A DNA stretch of 54,639 nucleotides from an uncultured Flavobacteriaceae bacterium (GTDB lineage: Bacteria; Bacteroidota; Bacteroidia; Flavobacteriales; Flavobacteriaceae), in NCBI GenBank assembly GCA_937901915.1, contig CALGUD010000074.1, forward strand, positions 1-54,639. The letters are read 5' to 3'. A program made the translations under genes and the position numbers. The notes below the pieces were generated by a model. That model was not told the origin of the DNA. It saw only the letters and a program-made list of their open reading frames with translations, and ran no database searches. Below are positions 25,676 through 35,019 of the stretch, piece by piece (within the stretch, counting starts at the first letter, position 1; the number at the start of each line of letters is the position of its first letter).

Positions 25676-27859
25676 TCAAATAGCCATTAAGCTTTCTTCC
25701 TTAATTTCGACAGTTACCTCAGAATCACCACTGAGTATAATGGCTGTTACTTCTTCATACCCTTTTCTTACTTGCAAGGCTACTATGCAATCTTCATCTA
25801 TGCGTAAATTCCGGATAGTGATTTCATTTAAATAGGCTGGCAACTGAGGGTTGTATAAAGTGATTAATCTTTTTTTAGCATTAATTTGCAACCCCAATAC
25901 GGATTGAATTAATAAAAACACCGTTCCTACAGCCCAGGCCTGTGGGGCACATGCTACCGGGTACGCGGTTGGACCTTGCCCTCTTCTTTTATTAAACCCA
26001 CAAAAAAGTTCAGGCAGTCTTGTATCTTCAACAAATAAACTAAGGTCAAAAATTGCAGAAAGAATTTTACGTACTTCTGCTTTTAATCCATACCTGGAGA
26101 GACCATACGCAATCATGGCATTATCATGTGGCCAAACGGATCCGTTATGGTATGACATGGGATTATAATTGTTTTCAGTAGAGGCCAGTGTTCGTACACC
26201 CCAGCCGGAAAACATATTATCTTTAACGAGGGACCTGGCTAGTATTTTTGCACGTTCTTTTGTTGCAATTCCAGAAAAGAGACAATGGCCGGCATTGGAA
26301 GTAATAACATCACACGGGTTTTTTTCTCCGTCTAAAGCTATGTAATACGTCTGTTTTTTTTCAGACCAGAAATAGTCATTAAATTTTTCTTTTAACTCCC
26401 GGGCCTCATTGGCCCAACGGTCGGCTTTATCCTTTATATCAAGTACACTTGCGAGTTTTCCTGCCTGCACTTTGGCATCATAGACATAAGCCTGAACCTC
26501 ACATAATGCAATAGGCCCTTTTGCCATAGTACCATCTTCATAAAATATGGAATCATGAGAATCTTTCCACCCCTGGTTAACGAGACCTTTAGAGGATTTA
26601 GTTGCATATTCCACAAATCCGTCGTTATCTATATCACCATAAGTATCAATCCATTCTATTGCTTTTTCAATATGAGGCCAAAGTGATTTTATAGTATCCA
26701 GATCTGCCGTACGGTCATAATATGCCCCTGCCAAGCATACAAAAAGAGGAGTGGCATCTATTGTTCCATAATACAACTTAAAAGGGATCTCACCTAATTC
26801 AGCCATTTCCCCTCCCCTGGTTTCATGAAATATTTTTCCAGGTTCGGCATCTGTAAAATTGTCTTCTTTTGTTGCTTGTGTGTTGGCTAAATACTGAAGC
26901 ACACCTTTGCATAAAATAGGTTCCAGCCACAGACATTCAAAGGCAGTAATAATACCATCACGCCCAAAAGCCGTACTATACCATGGTACACCTGCATAGG
27001 GATACGGCCCATGCGGTGTTTCAGTTACCATCGTAATCAAATCAGCTTTAGAACGGTTAATCCAGTCATTAAACTGTTCATTAGAAGTGTAAATTTCAGC
27101 AGAGAACTTCTTTACCTTGTGTATATATCTGTCTCTCTTTTTAGCAGCTTCATTAAAAGAAAAAACCTCGGGTCTTTTTCCTTTGTGTTCAAAACTTACC
27201 TTTACATATTGGTTAAATTCTTCTTTTGGCGCGAGACTTATGCTGGTGTGTATTTCTTTTTCAAGTACATGCTGGGGAGCGGGTTCAAAATGAATAATGG
27301 TTTTACGTACAATATCATCCAGCCCTCTGTAACCCATAATTAACTGTTCATCATCCGATTCTGGTTTAAGTAAAATACCCTTTTTAGGGCGGTGCATCCC
27401 TCTTACTTCAAATATATCGGAATAGTCTGCATCAAAATGCATTTTTATGTTAAAGTCTACTGTCTTATTACCAAAATTAACAAACCGTATTTGCTCATAA
27501 GTCACTCCTTCCCATATAAATTTACTTCTGAATATGTGAACAGTGCCTCGTAAAACAACTTCTTCATCTTTATCCGGAAAATCAGGATTGGTAAGGTCCA
27601 CCGTTACCATTTCATTATTTTCACCGATATTGGAACTTAGCAAGATCGGGCGAAGGTCTTCAACGGATAATTGCATTTCGGATAAGTAACGGGTTCCCTC
27701 ATGGTATAATCCATGAGTACCGTTTCCAAGTTGGTGTATATCGCCGGATGTATTAAAAATACCGAATGATTCACCTTGCTTTAATACCATTGTTTTTGTA
27801 TCAACCAATGAAGAACTGGCCGAAATATAATATTGATTTTCAATCTCTATTAATTTCAT
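25676..27859 (-). CDS. Amylo-alpha-1,6-glucosidase-type glycogen debranching protein
   Basis: A 727-residue protein. The N-terminal beta domain at about 1-245 (GDIHQLGNGTHGLYHEGTRYLSEMQL) is of the glycogen-debranching N-terminal type. The C-terminal (alpha/alpha)6 barrel has YAGVPWYSTAFGRDGIITAFECLWLEP, RGGEMAELGEIPFKLYYGTIDATPLFV and NQGWKDSHDSIFYEDG, matching family GH133-like glucosidases. The gene follows the GT4 gene with a single base between them, so both are one transcript. The substrate may be glycogen or another alpha-glucan or glucoside. Confidence 0.9.
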   Translation of the reverse strand: MKLIEIENQYYISASSSLVDTKTMVLKQGESFGIFNTSGDIHQLGNGTHGLYHEGTRYLSEMQLSVEDLRPILLSSNIGENNEMVTVDLTNPDFPDKDEEVVLRGTVHIFRSKFIWEGVTYEQIRFVNFGNKTVDFNIKMHFDADYSDIFEVRGMHRPKKGILLKPESDDEQLIMGYRGLDDIVRKTIIHFEPAPQHVLEKEIHTSISLAPKEEFNQYVKVSFEHKGKRPEVFSFNEAAKKRDRYIHKVKKFSAEIYTSNEQFNDWINRSKADLITMVTETPHGPYPYAGVPWYSTAFGRDGIITAFECLWLEPILCKGVLQYLANTQATKEDNFTDAEPGKIFHETRGGEMAELGEIPFKLYYGTIDATPLFVCLAGAYYDRTADLDTIKSLWPHIEKAIEWIDTYGDIDNDGFVEYATKSSKGLVNQGWKDSHDSIFYEDGTMAKGPIALCEVQAYVYDAKVQAGKLASVLDIKDKADRWANEARELKEKFNDYFWSEKKQTYYIALDGEKNPCDVITSNAGHCLFSGIATKERAKILARSLVKDNMFSGWGVRTLASTENNYNPMSYHNGSVWPHDNAMIAYGLSRYGLKAEVRKILSAIFDLSLFVEDTRLPELFCGFNKRRGQGPTAYPVACAPQAWAVGTVFLLIQSVLGLQINAKKRLITLYNPQLPAYLNEITIRNLRIDEDCIVALQVRKGYEEVTAIILSGDSEVTVEIKEESLMAI

Positions 27860-27860
27860 A

Positions 27861-28925
27861 CTAGATAATATTTACTTCAGGCAAATTATTTTTCCTATTC
27901 AATTTAATTAAGCTTTTATACGTTTCTATATAATCATTCGCCATCCTTTCGGCTGAGAATTTTTCCTCAAAAACTAAACGGCAAACTTTACGATTAATAT
28001 GATGTATTTTAGTATTAACAACCTCCACAGCTTCATCTACAGAATTCACAATAAAGCCTGTAACCCCTTCCTCAATAATTTCAGGTACGCTCCCATTCTT
28101 AAAAGCAATAACAGGAGTCCCGCACGCCATAGCTTCGATCATTACCAGCCCAAAAGGTTCCGGCCAGTCTATTGGAAAAAGTAGTGCTTTGGCTTTTCCA
28201 ATAAAATCTGACTTCTTATCATCTCCTATTTCGCCAATAAATTCAATTAAAGGATGGTTTAGTTTTGGTTTGATCTCATTTATATAATACTGGTAATCTA
28301 CTTTATCAACCTTTGCAGCTATTTTTAATGGTATGTTACATTTTATTGCAATTTCTATTGCCCTGTCTACCCTCTTTTCAGGTGAAATTCTACCTACCCA
28401 GGCTAAATATTCACCTCCTGTTGGATTAAATTCCAACAGGTCATAAGGTAATCCGTGATACACATTAGCTGTCCAGTTTACCTTTCCAATAGGTTTTCGT
28501 TGGTGGTATGAAATTGAAATTAACGGGATCTCATTAAATTCTTTATACAGAGGAACCAGGTCAGGTATGTCTAACCTGCCATGCAAGGTAGTTACATGCG
28601 GAATATCTGAATTTCGTGATAGCGGAAAATGCATGTAATCAATGTGGTAATGTATAATGTCAAAATCATTCTTCATTTTTTGAACCATCTCCATCATTAA
28701 TACATGATGTACATATTGATCTACACATGTTGCACTTAACCGCAGCGCTTCTTTACATGGCGACAAAAGCCTTGCGTTTGTTACTGAATCACCACTTGCA
28801 AAAAGTGTAACATCATGACCTTGTGAAACTAATTCTTCTGTTAAATACGATACTACCCTTTCTGTACCCCCATACATTTGTGGAGGAACCCTTTCATATA
28901 GGGGAGCTACTTGTGCAATTTTCAT
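27861..28925 (-). CDS. Family 4 glycosyltransferase
   Basis: A 354-residue GT-B protein. The N-terminal half begins KIAQVAPLYERVPPQMYGGTERVVSYLTEEL; the C-terminal nucleotide-sugar domain has YLAWVGRISPEKRVDRAIEIA and the EX7E signature EPFGLVMIEAMACGTPVIA. It is transcribed with the debranching-type glucosidase (1-base gap), a pairing seen in diverse bacteria. It may make a glucan or glucoside that the partner trims; this is inference. Confidence 0.92.
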   Translation of the reverse strand: MKIAQVAPLYERVPPQMYGGTERVVSYLTEELVSQGHDVTLFASGDSVTNARLLSPCKEALRLSATCVDQYVHHVLMMEMVQKMKNDFDIIHYHIDYMHFPLSRNSDIPHVTTLHGRLDIPDLVPLYKEFNEIPLISISYHQRKPIGKVNWTANVYHGLPYDLLEFNPTGGEYLAWVGRISPEKRVDRAIEIAIKCNIPLKIAAKVDKVDYQYYINEIKPKLNHPLIEFIGEIGDDKKSDFIGKAKALLFPIDWPEPFGLVMIEAMACGTPVIAFKNGSVPEIIEEGVTGFIVNSVDEAVEVVNTKIHHINRKVCRLVFEEKFSAERMANDYIETYKSLIKLNRKNNLPEVNII

Positions 28926-29063
28926 ACATATATTAGTTTTATAACTTACACACAGTCAGTTATTTATTTTTTCAGGGAAGAGTTATAAAACTATTCTTTA
29001 TTTCACTAATATTATACTGCTATCAAATAAAAAATAGCCTCATTTATGTAAAAGCATTATAAT

Positions 29064-29762
29064 TTGAAAAAAATGATAGAAAACATGACCAGGATTTTAC
29101 TTTTTTTACTTTTCTTATTTTCCGGCAGTGCAGTGGGTCAATCTCATTATGAAAAATATCTGGAGCTCAATAAAGGAATAATAATGAAAAAAGATAGCTT
29201 ACTAAATGAATACAATAGTGAGTGTTTAGAGGAAAAAGACGCTATTATTATCCATAGTCAGGAATTTCTTTTTAACACCGTAACAGGTGATATATTCTCT
29301 TATTGGTATGGCACTCCCTGGGATTTTAACGGCCATTCAAAAATTCCGCAGCAGGGAACAATAGCCTGTGGTTACTTTGTAACTACTGTTCTATTGCATG
29401 CAGGCTTTAATGTCCCAAGGATTAAATGGGCACAATCAGCTTCTGAAATATTTATAAAAAAACTTGCTCCACATAATATTAAAAGATTTCACAATAAACC
29501 TGTTTCAGATGTTGTGAAATACTTAAATGATACAGGTCCCGGGTTATATTTAGTCGGACTCGACAATCATGTTGGATTCATTACAGTAAAAAACGATTCA
29601 ATACACTTTGTTCATGCAAATTACTATGAACCCGACATTGGTGTGATGTCTCAGAAAATTGATTCTGAGAATCCGTTAAGAGATTCTAAATACAGAATAA
29701 TAGGAAAATTGCTTACAGATGAAATGGTTATAAAATGGCTGCAAAACACACCTTATGAGTAA
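29064..29762 (+). CDS. Secreted papain-like (NlpC/P60-superfamily-like) protein
   Basis: A 232-residue protein with a signal peptide (ILLFLLFLFSGSAVGQS). Candidate catalytic residues: Cys102 in TIACGYFVTTVLLHAGF and His169 in LDNHVGFITV, followed by the polar HANYYEPD segment, in the order and spacing of NlpC/P60-like cysteine peptidases and amidases. The motif around WYGTPWDFNGHSKIPQQG precedes the Cys as in this superfamily. I do not recognise a named subfamily. ATGs at codons 1, 4 and 8 are possible. Confidence 0.72.
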   Translation: MKKMIENMTRILLFLLFLFSGSAVGQSHYEKYLELNKGIIMKKDSLLNEYNSECLEEKDAIIIHSQEFLFNTVTGDIFSYWYGTPWDFNGHSKIPQQGTIACGYFVTTVLLHAGFNVPRIKWAQSASEIFIKKLAPHNIKRFHNKPVSDVVKYLNDTGPGLYLVGLDNHVGFITVKNDSIHFVHANYYEPDIGVMSQKIDSENPLRDSKYRIIGKLLTDEMVIKWLQNTPYE

Positions 29763-29804
29763 CTTACAATTGCTCCAGTCAACATTTCATTTTTTATTTT
29801 TTTG

Positions 29805-29812
29805 TAATTTTG
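29805..29812 (+). promoter_or_regulatory. -7 element of VOC gene
   Basis: TAATTTTG matches TAnnTTTG, 40 bases before the ATG at 29853. Confidence 0.45.
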
Positions 29813-29852
29813 TCATATACCTTAACCTAATCCACAAATTAAAACATTAGAA

Positions 29853-30239
29853 ATGAAAAAAGAATTTAAACCTAAAGGTTATAACTCTGTATCACCTTAT
29901 TTCATTGTTGATGATGCCCAGAGATTAATTAACTTATTAAAAGAATTGTTTAATGCGACTGAATTAAGACGCTATGACATGTCGGACGGATCCATAATGC
30001 ACGCTGAAATGAAAATAGATGATTCGGTCGTTATGTTGGCTAATTCAAATGAACTGTATACTGCAATCACACTGGTTATGCATGTGTATGTTCCTAATGT
30101 AGATGAGTTATATAAAAAGGCCATAGATTTGGGCTGCATTTCTGTGGAGCCTCCAAAGCAAAGAGAAGGTGACCCCGACAGGCGGGCAACTTTTAAAGAT
30201 TTTGCAGGAAATTTATGGTCAATAGGAACGCAATTATAA
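29853..30239 (+). CDS. VOC family (PhnB/glyoxalase-like) protein
   Basis: A 128-residue single-domain VOC protein: YNSVSPYFIVDDAQRLINLLKELFNATEL, MHAEMKIDDSVVMLANS, HVYVPNVDELYKKAIDLG and the ending DRRATFKDFAGNLWSIGTQL. This is the PhnB-like branch, whose members are usually annotated as glyoxalase or bleomycin-resistance-like without proven substrate. It has its own promoter. Confidence 0.9.
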   Translation: MKKEFKPKGYNSVSPYFIVDDAQRLINLLKELFNATELRRYDMSDGSIMHAEMKIDDSVVMLANSNELYTAITLVMHVYVPNVDELYKKAIDLGCISVEPPKQREGDPDRRATFKDFAGNLWSIGTQL

Positions 30240-30315
30240 ATTAACACTTACATTTATAAAATTTTTCACCTGTTCCCAAGACACGAACCCACTATTTAAA
30301 CAGCTGAAATATTGT

Positions 30316-30323
30316 TAATTTTG
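30316..30323 (+). promoter_or_regulatory. Possible -7 element upstream of serine hydrolase
   Basis: TAATTTTG matches TAnnTTTG, 110 bases before the chosen ATG, which implies a long 5' leader if used. Confidence 0.35.
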
Positions 30324-30433
30324 TGTACTTTATGGGAAGGAGTATGCTTATGATACCTTATAATGACAGGGGAAAAAGTTGACAAGGTCATGTAACAAAA
30401 GATATAGTGCCTCGTCTTACTAAAAAACCAATC

Positions 30434-31627
30434 ATGAAAAAGTTCATCATAATCTCCATTACAATTGTTGTATTAATACTATGCTATTTTCTTTTTGAAC
30501 CTATTTTTACGTATTATGCCGGAAGGGAGAAATTTACAGATTTAAGCGCCTTACAGGTAAAAAGAGATCGCACTGATTTAAAAAAGAAACAAGCAGACAA
30601 TATACTGAAAACCGAATATTCCAAACTACAAACCCCGGCTCTATCTGTATCCATAGGAGTAAACAATAAACTTGTCTGGGCAAATACTGTGGGTTATGCA
30701 AATGTTAATGAGCAAGTAATTGCAAACTCTTCAACTAAATTCAGAATAGGAAGCGTATCAAAAAGCTTTACCTCTGTTGGATTAGGGGTTTTAATACAAA
30801 AAGGGAAACTTGAACCCACGTCTACAGTTCAAAATTTTGTGACATATGCAAGCAATAAATTGTCTGGATTAACGGTAAAACAATTATCTTCTCATACATC
30901 TGGGATTAGAAATTATGGGACTTGCTTATGTTTTCCTATATGGGAATATTATGATAATGATGAATATAATTCCATAGAAGAAAGTATAGCCATCTTCAAT
31001 GATGATGACTTACTCTTTGAACCTGGAGAGAACTTTAGCTATAGTACTTATAACTACACTTTACTGAGTGGAGTAATGGAAAAAGCTGCGGAAAAAGACT
31101 TTCTTTTATTTATGGAAGATGAGGTCTTTAAACCTTTAGGAATGAAAGAAACCACCGCAGATAAAAAGAACACTGATTTGAGTAACGTTGCTACATTCTA
31201 TGATATAGAAGATGGGAAAATTAGCCAGGCTTATAACATAAATAACAGTAGCAAATGGGCTGGTGGCGGATTTCTTTCCACCACAAATGATTTAGTGAAA
31301 TTTGGAAATGCAATTCTTAATAATCAATTATTAGATGCTAATACAACTGCACTGTTATTTAAACCTGTTACAATAAGCAATGGAGAGGTCAATAATCAAA
31401 ATTATGGGCTAGGCTGGAGAAATGATGTAAAAGAAGAGGTTTTAAGCGATCATAGAAAAACAAGAGTAATACACCACGGCGGAGTGGCAATAGGTTCAAC
31501 AGCTATGCTTATTTTACTTCCAAAGTACAATACAACTATAGCTGTAGCTATGAATAGAAGTGGCCAATCTACAGAATTGATTGATGTTGCGTATAAAATT
31601 GCGGAACTGTTCATTAATCAAAAGTAG
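30434..31627 (+). CDS. Serine hydrolase, beta-lactamase/LACTB-like
   Basis: 397 residues from the ATG at 30434 (MKKFIIISITIVVLILCYFL, a signal anchor). An ATG at 30407 is less likely. Class C beta-lactamase-like fold: Ser107 and Lys110 in the SVSK motif, YST in FSYSTYNYTLL (the Tyr motif with Thr for Asn, as in LACTB-type proteins), and HHGG near residue 350. Likely a membrane-anchored peptidase or esterase, not an antibiotic-resistance enzyme. It converges with the PafA-like gene, with only 18 bases between stops. Confidence 0.88.
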   Translation: MKKFIIISITIVVLILCYFLFEPIFTYYAGREKFTDLSALQVKRDRTDLKKKQADNILKTEYSKLQTPALSVSIGVNNKLVWANTVGYANVNEQVIANSSTKFRIGSVSKSFTSVGLGVLIQKGKLEPTSTVQNFVTYASNKLSGLTVKQLSSHTSGIRNYGTCLCFPIWEYYDNDEYNSIEESIAIFNDDDLLFEPGENFSYSTYNYTLLSGVMEKAAEKDFLLFMEDEVFKPLGMKETTADKKNTDLSNVATFYDIEDGKISQAYNINNSSKWAGGGFLSTTNDLVKFGNAILNNQLLDANTTALLFKPVTISNGEVNNQNYGLGWRNDVKEEVLSDHRKTRVIHHGGVAIGSTAMLILLPKYNTTIAVAMNRSGQSTELIDVAYKIAELFINQK

Positions 31628-31645
31628 ACTATAGTACTGCAAAAA

Positions 31646-33289
31646 TTATTTATCAATCACCTCACTTATAGGTTGTCCGGTTGCAGCATTTGGAAATGCT
31701 ATTCCCAGCAAAGCTGAAATTGTAGGGGCAATATCTGTAATTTCAGTTCTATTAGTGGTCTCTCCTTTATTAATTCCCATACCATAAAACAATAAAGGGA
31801 CATGGGTATCATAATTAAATCCTGAGCCGTGCGTAGAGCCGGTTTTTTCATAACTGATTACTGAGGGTTGAAGAATTACCATTACATTACCCGAACGTTT
31901 ATGATTGTAGCCATTTTGAACTAAGTTTTTCATTCCGTTTGTATAATTCCCGGATTTCATATCCCCTGATGTATAAACTTCAGCTACACCTTCATAATTT
32001 ATTAATTCATTAGCAATAGCTTTTTCAACATCATTTAATTTTAAATTCAGGGATTTTAAAACGTCGAGATCGAGAAAGATTTGATAGTTTGATGTATTTT
32101 TTATCAATTTATCACTGTTAAACTCTTTTACTAAAAAGCTATCTAATTTTGAACTGTATTCTGAACCATTAAAATAACCTGCCGGAATTTTTACAGATTG
32201 TAAGTAAGAAGGTACATGTACAGCGCCATGATCTGCAGTTAGAAAAACGGTGTAATTTCCTTTACCCACTTTTTTATCCAATTCTGTAAAGAGTCTTTCC
32301 AGGTCTTTATCCAATCTTAAATATGTGTCTTGAACTTCAACAGAATTTACGCCAAATTTATGCCCAACGTAATCCGGACTTGAATAGCTTATTGCTAAAA
32401 AATCCGTTATATTATCACTACCAAGTTCCTCTTCCTCAATTGCTGTCAAAGCAAAATCGGTAGTAATACTACTTCCAAAAGGACTGCTCTTTATAATATC
32501 AAAACCACTGTTGTCATCCCATAATTTAGGAAAATCATGTGGAAATACAGCTTCTGATTCACCGTTAAATTTCCCTTCAAAATCATTCTTATCGCTCCCG
32601 CTTTCTGTATAAGTAGAAACATCATAGAGTGTATTCCAAACAGTTTTATATTTTTGGGCAGCATCAGACGCATTAAACTTTTTCACCCATGCCGGCAATT
32701 CATTCATGTAATATGAGCTGGTAACCCAGACTCCTTCATCTTTACCCCTGAACCAATAAGCCGCATTGGCCGCATGTCCACCGGGAAGCACCGCTCCCCT
32801 GTCTTTTATAGATATAGCTATAACTTTGCTTTTCATTTGCGTTGAAAGGCGGAGTTGATCGGTTACTGTAGTAACTAACATTCTGTGTGGCGACATTCTC
32901 TCAGCTTCACTATCGGTCCCTATTTGAGTTACATTTGTGTCGCCTGCACAATAAACACTCTCACATAAAACTTTGTCATACCAATCATTGCCAATAATAC
33001 CATGTATTGAAGGAGTAGTTCCGGTATAAACTGATGCATGACCAGGGCCGGTATAGGTGGGAATATAATTAAAATGATTATTTTTACAGTTAAACCCTTC
33101 ATTAACCATCTTTTTAAAGCCCCCATTTCCATATTTATGCCAGAACCTCGTTATAAAATCATATCGCATTTGATCAACAACTATCCCTACAACCAGTTTA
33201 GGATTTTCAAATGGTTTTTGTTTTTCCTGGGATATTGATTTAGTGAAGGAAATCAATAATAGAAGTAAAAAAATATATTTTTTCATCAT
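31646..33289 (-). CDS. PafA-like alkaline phosphatase
   Basis: A 547-residue secreted member of the alkaline phosphatase superfamily. A signal peptide precedes residue 22. Key residues map well onto the flavobacterial enzyme PafA: Asp39 in VVDQMR, nucleophile Thr80 in TYTGPGH, Asn101 in GIIGNDW, the KDR triplet in ISIKDRGAV, DYVGHKFG and TADHGAVHVP for the two zincs, and a late His in STHGSGFNYDTHVPL. Starting at the second Met would give Thr79, the numbering of PafA. It releases phosphate from monoesters in the periplasm. Not visibly phosphate-regulated. Confidence 0.93.
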   Translation of the reverse strand: MMKKYIFLLLLLISFTKSISQEKQKPFENPKLVVGIVVDQMRYDFITRFWHKYGNGGFKKMVNEGFNCKNNHFNYIPTYTGPGHASVYTGTTPSIHGIIGNDWYDKVLCESVYCAGDTNVTQIGTDSEAERMSPHRMLVTTVTDQLRLSTQMKSKVIAISIKDRGAVLPGGHAANAAYWFRGKDEGVWVTSSYYMNELPAWVKKFNASDAAQKYKTVWNTLYDVSTYTESGSDKNDFEGKFNGESEAVFPHDFPKLWDDNSGFDIIKSSPFGSSITTDFALTAIEEEELGSDNITDFLAISYSSPDYVGHKFGVNSVEVQDTYLRLDKDLERLFTELDKKVGKGNYTVFLTADHGAVHVPSYLQSVKIPAGYFNGSEYSSKLDSFLVKEFNSDKLIKNTSNYQIFLDLDVLKSLNLKLNDVEKAIANELINYEGVAEVYTSGDMKSGNYTNGMKNLVQNGYNHKRSGNVMVILQPSVISYEKTGSTHGSGFNYDTHVPLLFYGMGINKGETTNRTEITDIAPTISALLGIAFPNAATGQPISEVIDK

Positions 33290-33404
33290 TTATAGTATCT
33301 AATAAAGTATCAAAAATAGTATTTTAAAAACCTTTAAAAGTTTAATTAAGGTTAAAACATCCCAAATATTATTTTTTTTACTTTAGCTATTCTAATTTTA
33401 CTGA

Positions 33405-34142
33405 ATGAATTATCTGGAAAGTATCGGCAGTTATTTTTTAATGCTCGGAAAGGTTTTTAACAAACCTACCAAGTGGGGAATAATGAAAAATCTAATACTC
33501 AAAGAAGTAGATGACCTGATTTATGGTTCTTTGGGAATTATTGTATTTATCTCATTCTTTGTGGGTGGAGTTGTAGCTATACAAACTGCACTTAACATAG
33601 ACAATCCTTTAATCCCAAAGTATCTTGTTGGTTTTGCTACAAGACAATCGGTTATACTGGAATTTGCGCCTACTTTTACATCTATCATTATGGCTGGAAA
33701 AGTGGGTTCTTACATCACCTCAAGTATTGGCACCATGCGGGTAACCGAACAAATTGATGCTTTAGAGGTAATGGGTGTTAATGCTTTAAATTACCTGGTA
33801 CTTCCTAAAATCGTGGCACTGCTTCTATATCCTTTCTTAATTGCAATTGCCATGTACTTGGGAATTCTGGGTGGATGGGTAGCAGGTGTTTTTGGAGGAT
33901 ACAGTACCAGCACCGAGTTTATTCAGGGAATACAGATTGACTTTGAACCTTATCATGTTTTTTATGCCTTTACCAAAACCATAATTTTTGCATTTGTTTT
34001 AGCTACTATCCCTTCATATCATGGATTTTATATGAAAGGTGGTGCTTTAGAAGTAGGAAAAGCCAGTACAACTTCTTTCGTCTGGACAAGTGTTGTTATT
34101 ATTATATTAAATTATTTATTAACTCAAATGCTTTTAGGATAA
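33405..34142 (+). CDS. mlaE: MlaE-type ABC transporter permease
   Basis: A 245-residue protein with about five helices and the conserved MlaE core: EVDDLIYGSLGIIVFISFFVGGVVAIQ, VILEFAPTFTSIIMAGKVGSYITSSIGTMRVTEQIDALEVMG. It forms the inner-membrane channel of a lipid (phospholipid or sterol-type) transporter. The stop and the ATP-binding gene's start share one base (34142), so they are coupled. The usual substrate-binding MlaD gene does not follow. Confidence 0.95.
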   Translation: MNYLESIGSYFLMLGKVFNKPTKWGIMKNLILKEVDDLIYGSLGIIVFISFFVGGVVAIQTALNIDNPLIPKYLVGFATRQSVILEFAPTFTSIIMAGKVGSYITSSIGTMRVTEQIDALEVMGVNALNYLVLPKIVALLLYPFLIAIAMYLGILGGWVAGVFGGYSTSTEFIQGIQIDFEPYHVFYAFTKTIIFAFVLATIPSYHGFYMKGGALEVGKASTTSFVWTSVVIIILNYLLTQMLLG

Positions 34143-34909
34143 TGATAGTAGTTGAAGATTTACACAAATCGTTTGGAGATAATGAAGTTCTGAAAGGTAT
34201 ATCAACATCTTTTGAGCAAGGTAAAACCAATCTTATTATTGGTCAGAGCGGATCTGGGAAAACGGTATTTTTAAAATCCCTTTTAGGACTCATAACCCCC
34301 GAAAAAGGTAAAATAATATACAATGGACAACCTTATTCGGAAATGAGTGATGATGAGAAAATTGAACTTCGCCAAAAAATGGGAATGGTTTTTCAAGGGA
34401 GCGCATTGTTTGACTCTATGACTGTTAAAGAAAATGTTATGTTCCCCCTGCGTATGTTTACTAAAAATTCTTTAAAGGAAATGATGGAACGTGTGGATGT
34501 CGTTCTTGCCAGAGTGAACCTTAAGGAAGCACATGATCAGTATCCGTCTGAAATATCTGGAGGAATGCAAAAAAGGGTGGCTATAGCCAGGGCTATAGTA
34601 AATAATCCTAAATATTTATTTTGTGATGAACCTAATTCCGGCCTGGATCCGAAAACGGCTACCTTAATTGATAATCTCATCCAGGAAATCACTAAAGAAT
34701 ATAACATTACTACCATTATTAATTCTCATGATATGAATTCAGTAATGGAGATAGGTGAGAAAATAATTTTTCTGAAAGATGGTTATAAAGAATGGGAAGG
34801 CACTAATAAAGAAATATTTAAAACTGATAATAAAGCTGTAACTAATTTTGTTTATTCTTCGGATTTATTTAAAAAAGTACGGCAAATGTATATTGAAGAA
34901 AGGAATTAG
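34142..34909 (+). CDS. mlaF: MlaF-type ABC transporter ATPase
   Basis: A 255-residue protein. Walker A GQSGSGKT near residue 35, Q-loop FQGSALFDSMTVKENVMFPL, signature SGGMQKRVAIARA, Walker B YLFCDEPNSGLDP, and H-loop NSHDM. It powers the MlaE permease encoded just upstream. A 13-bp-stem terminator follows. Confidence 0.95.
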   Translation: MIVVEDLHKSFGDNEVLKGISTSFEQGKTNLIIGQSGSGKTVFLKSLLGLITPEKGKIIYNGQPYSEMSDDEKIELRQKMGMVFQGSALFDSMTVKENVMFPLRMFTKNSLKEMMERVDVVLARVNLKEAHDQYPSEISGGMQKRVAIARAIVNNPKYLFCDEPNSGLDPKTATLIDNLIQEITKEYNITTIINSHDMNSVMEIGEKIIFLKDGYKEWEGTNKEIFKTDNKAVTNFVYSSDLFKKVRQMYIEERN

Positions 34910-34954
34910 CTTCGATTATAAACTGCAACATTACTCCGGATTATTCATTAAAAC

Positions 34955-34987
34955 AAAATTCCCCGGAGAATATATCCGGGGAATTTT
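34955..34987. terminator. Bidirectional intrinsic terminator
   Basis: AAAATTCCCCGGA and TCCGGGGAATTTT form a perfect 13-bp stem with a 7-base loop, flanked by A's and T's on both sides, between the converging mlaF (stop 34909) and queA (stop 35020). Confidence 0.9.
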
Positions 34988-35019
34988 ATGAATAAAATAT
35001 TTGAATGTGTGCTATGATC

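Noticed and set aside
30407..31627. Beta-lactamase resistance gene
   Set aside because: The LACTB-like YST motif and membrane anchor point to a peptidase/esterase-type protein; no resistance claim is justified.
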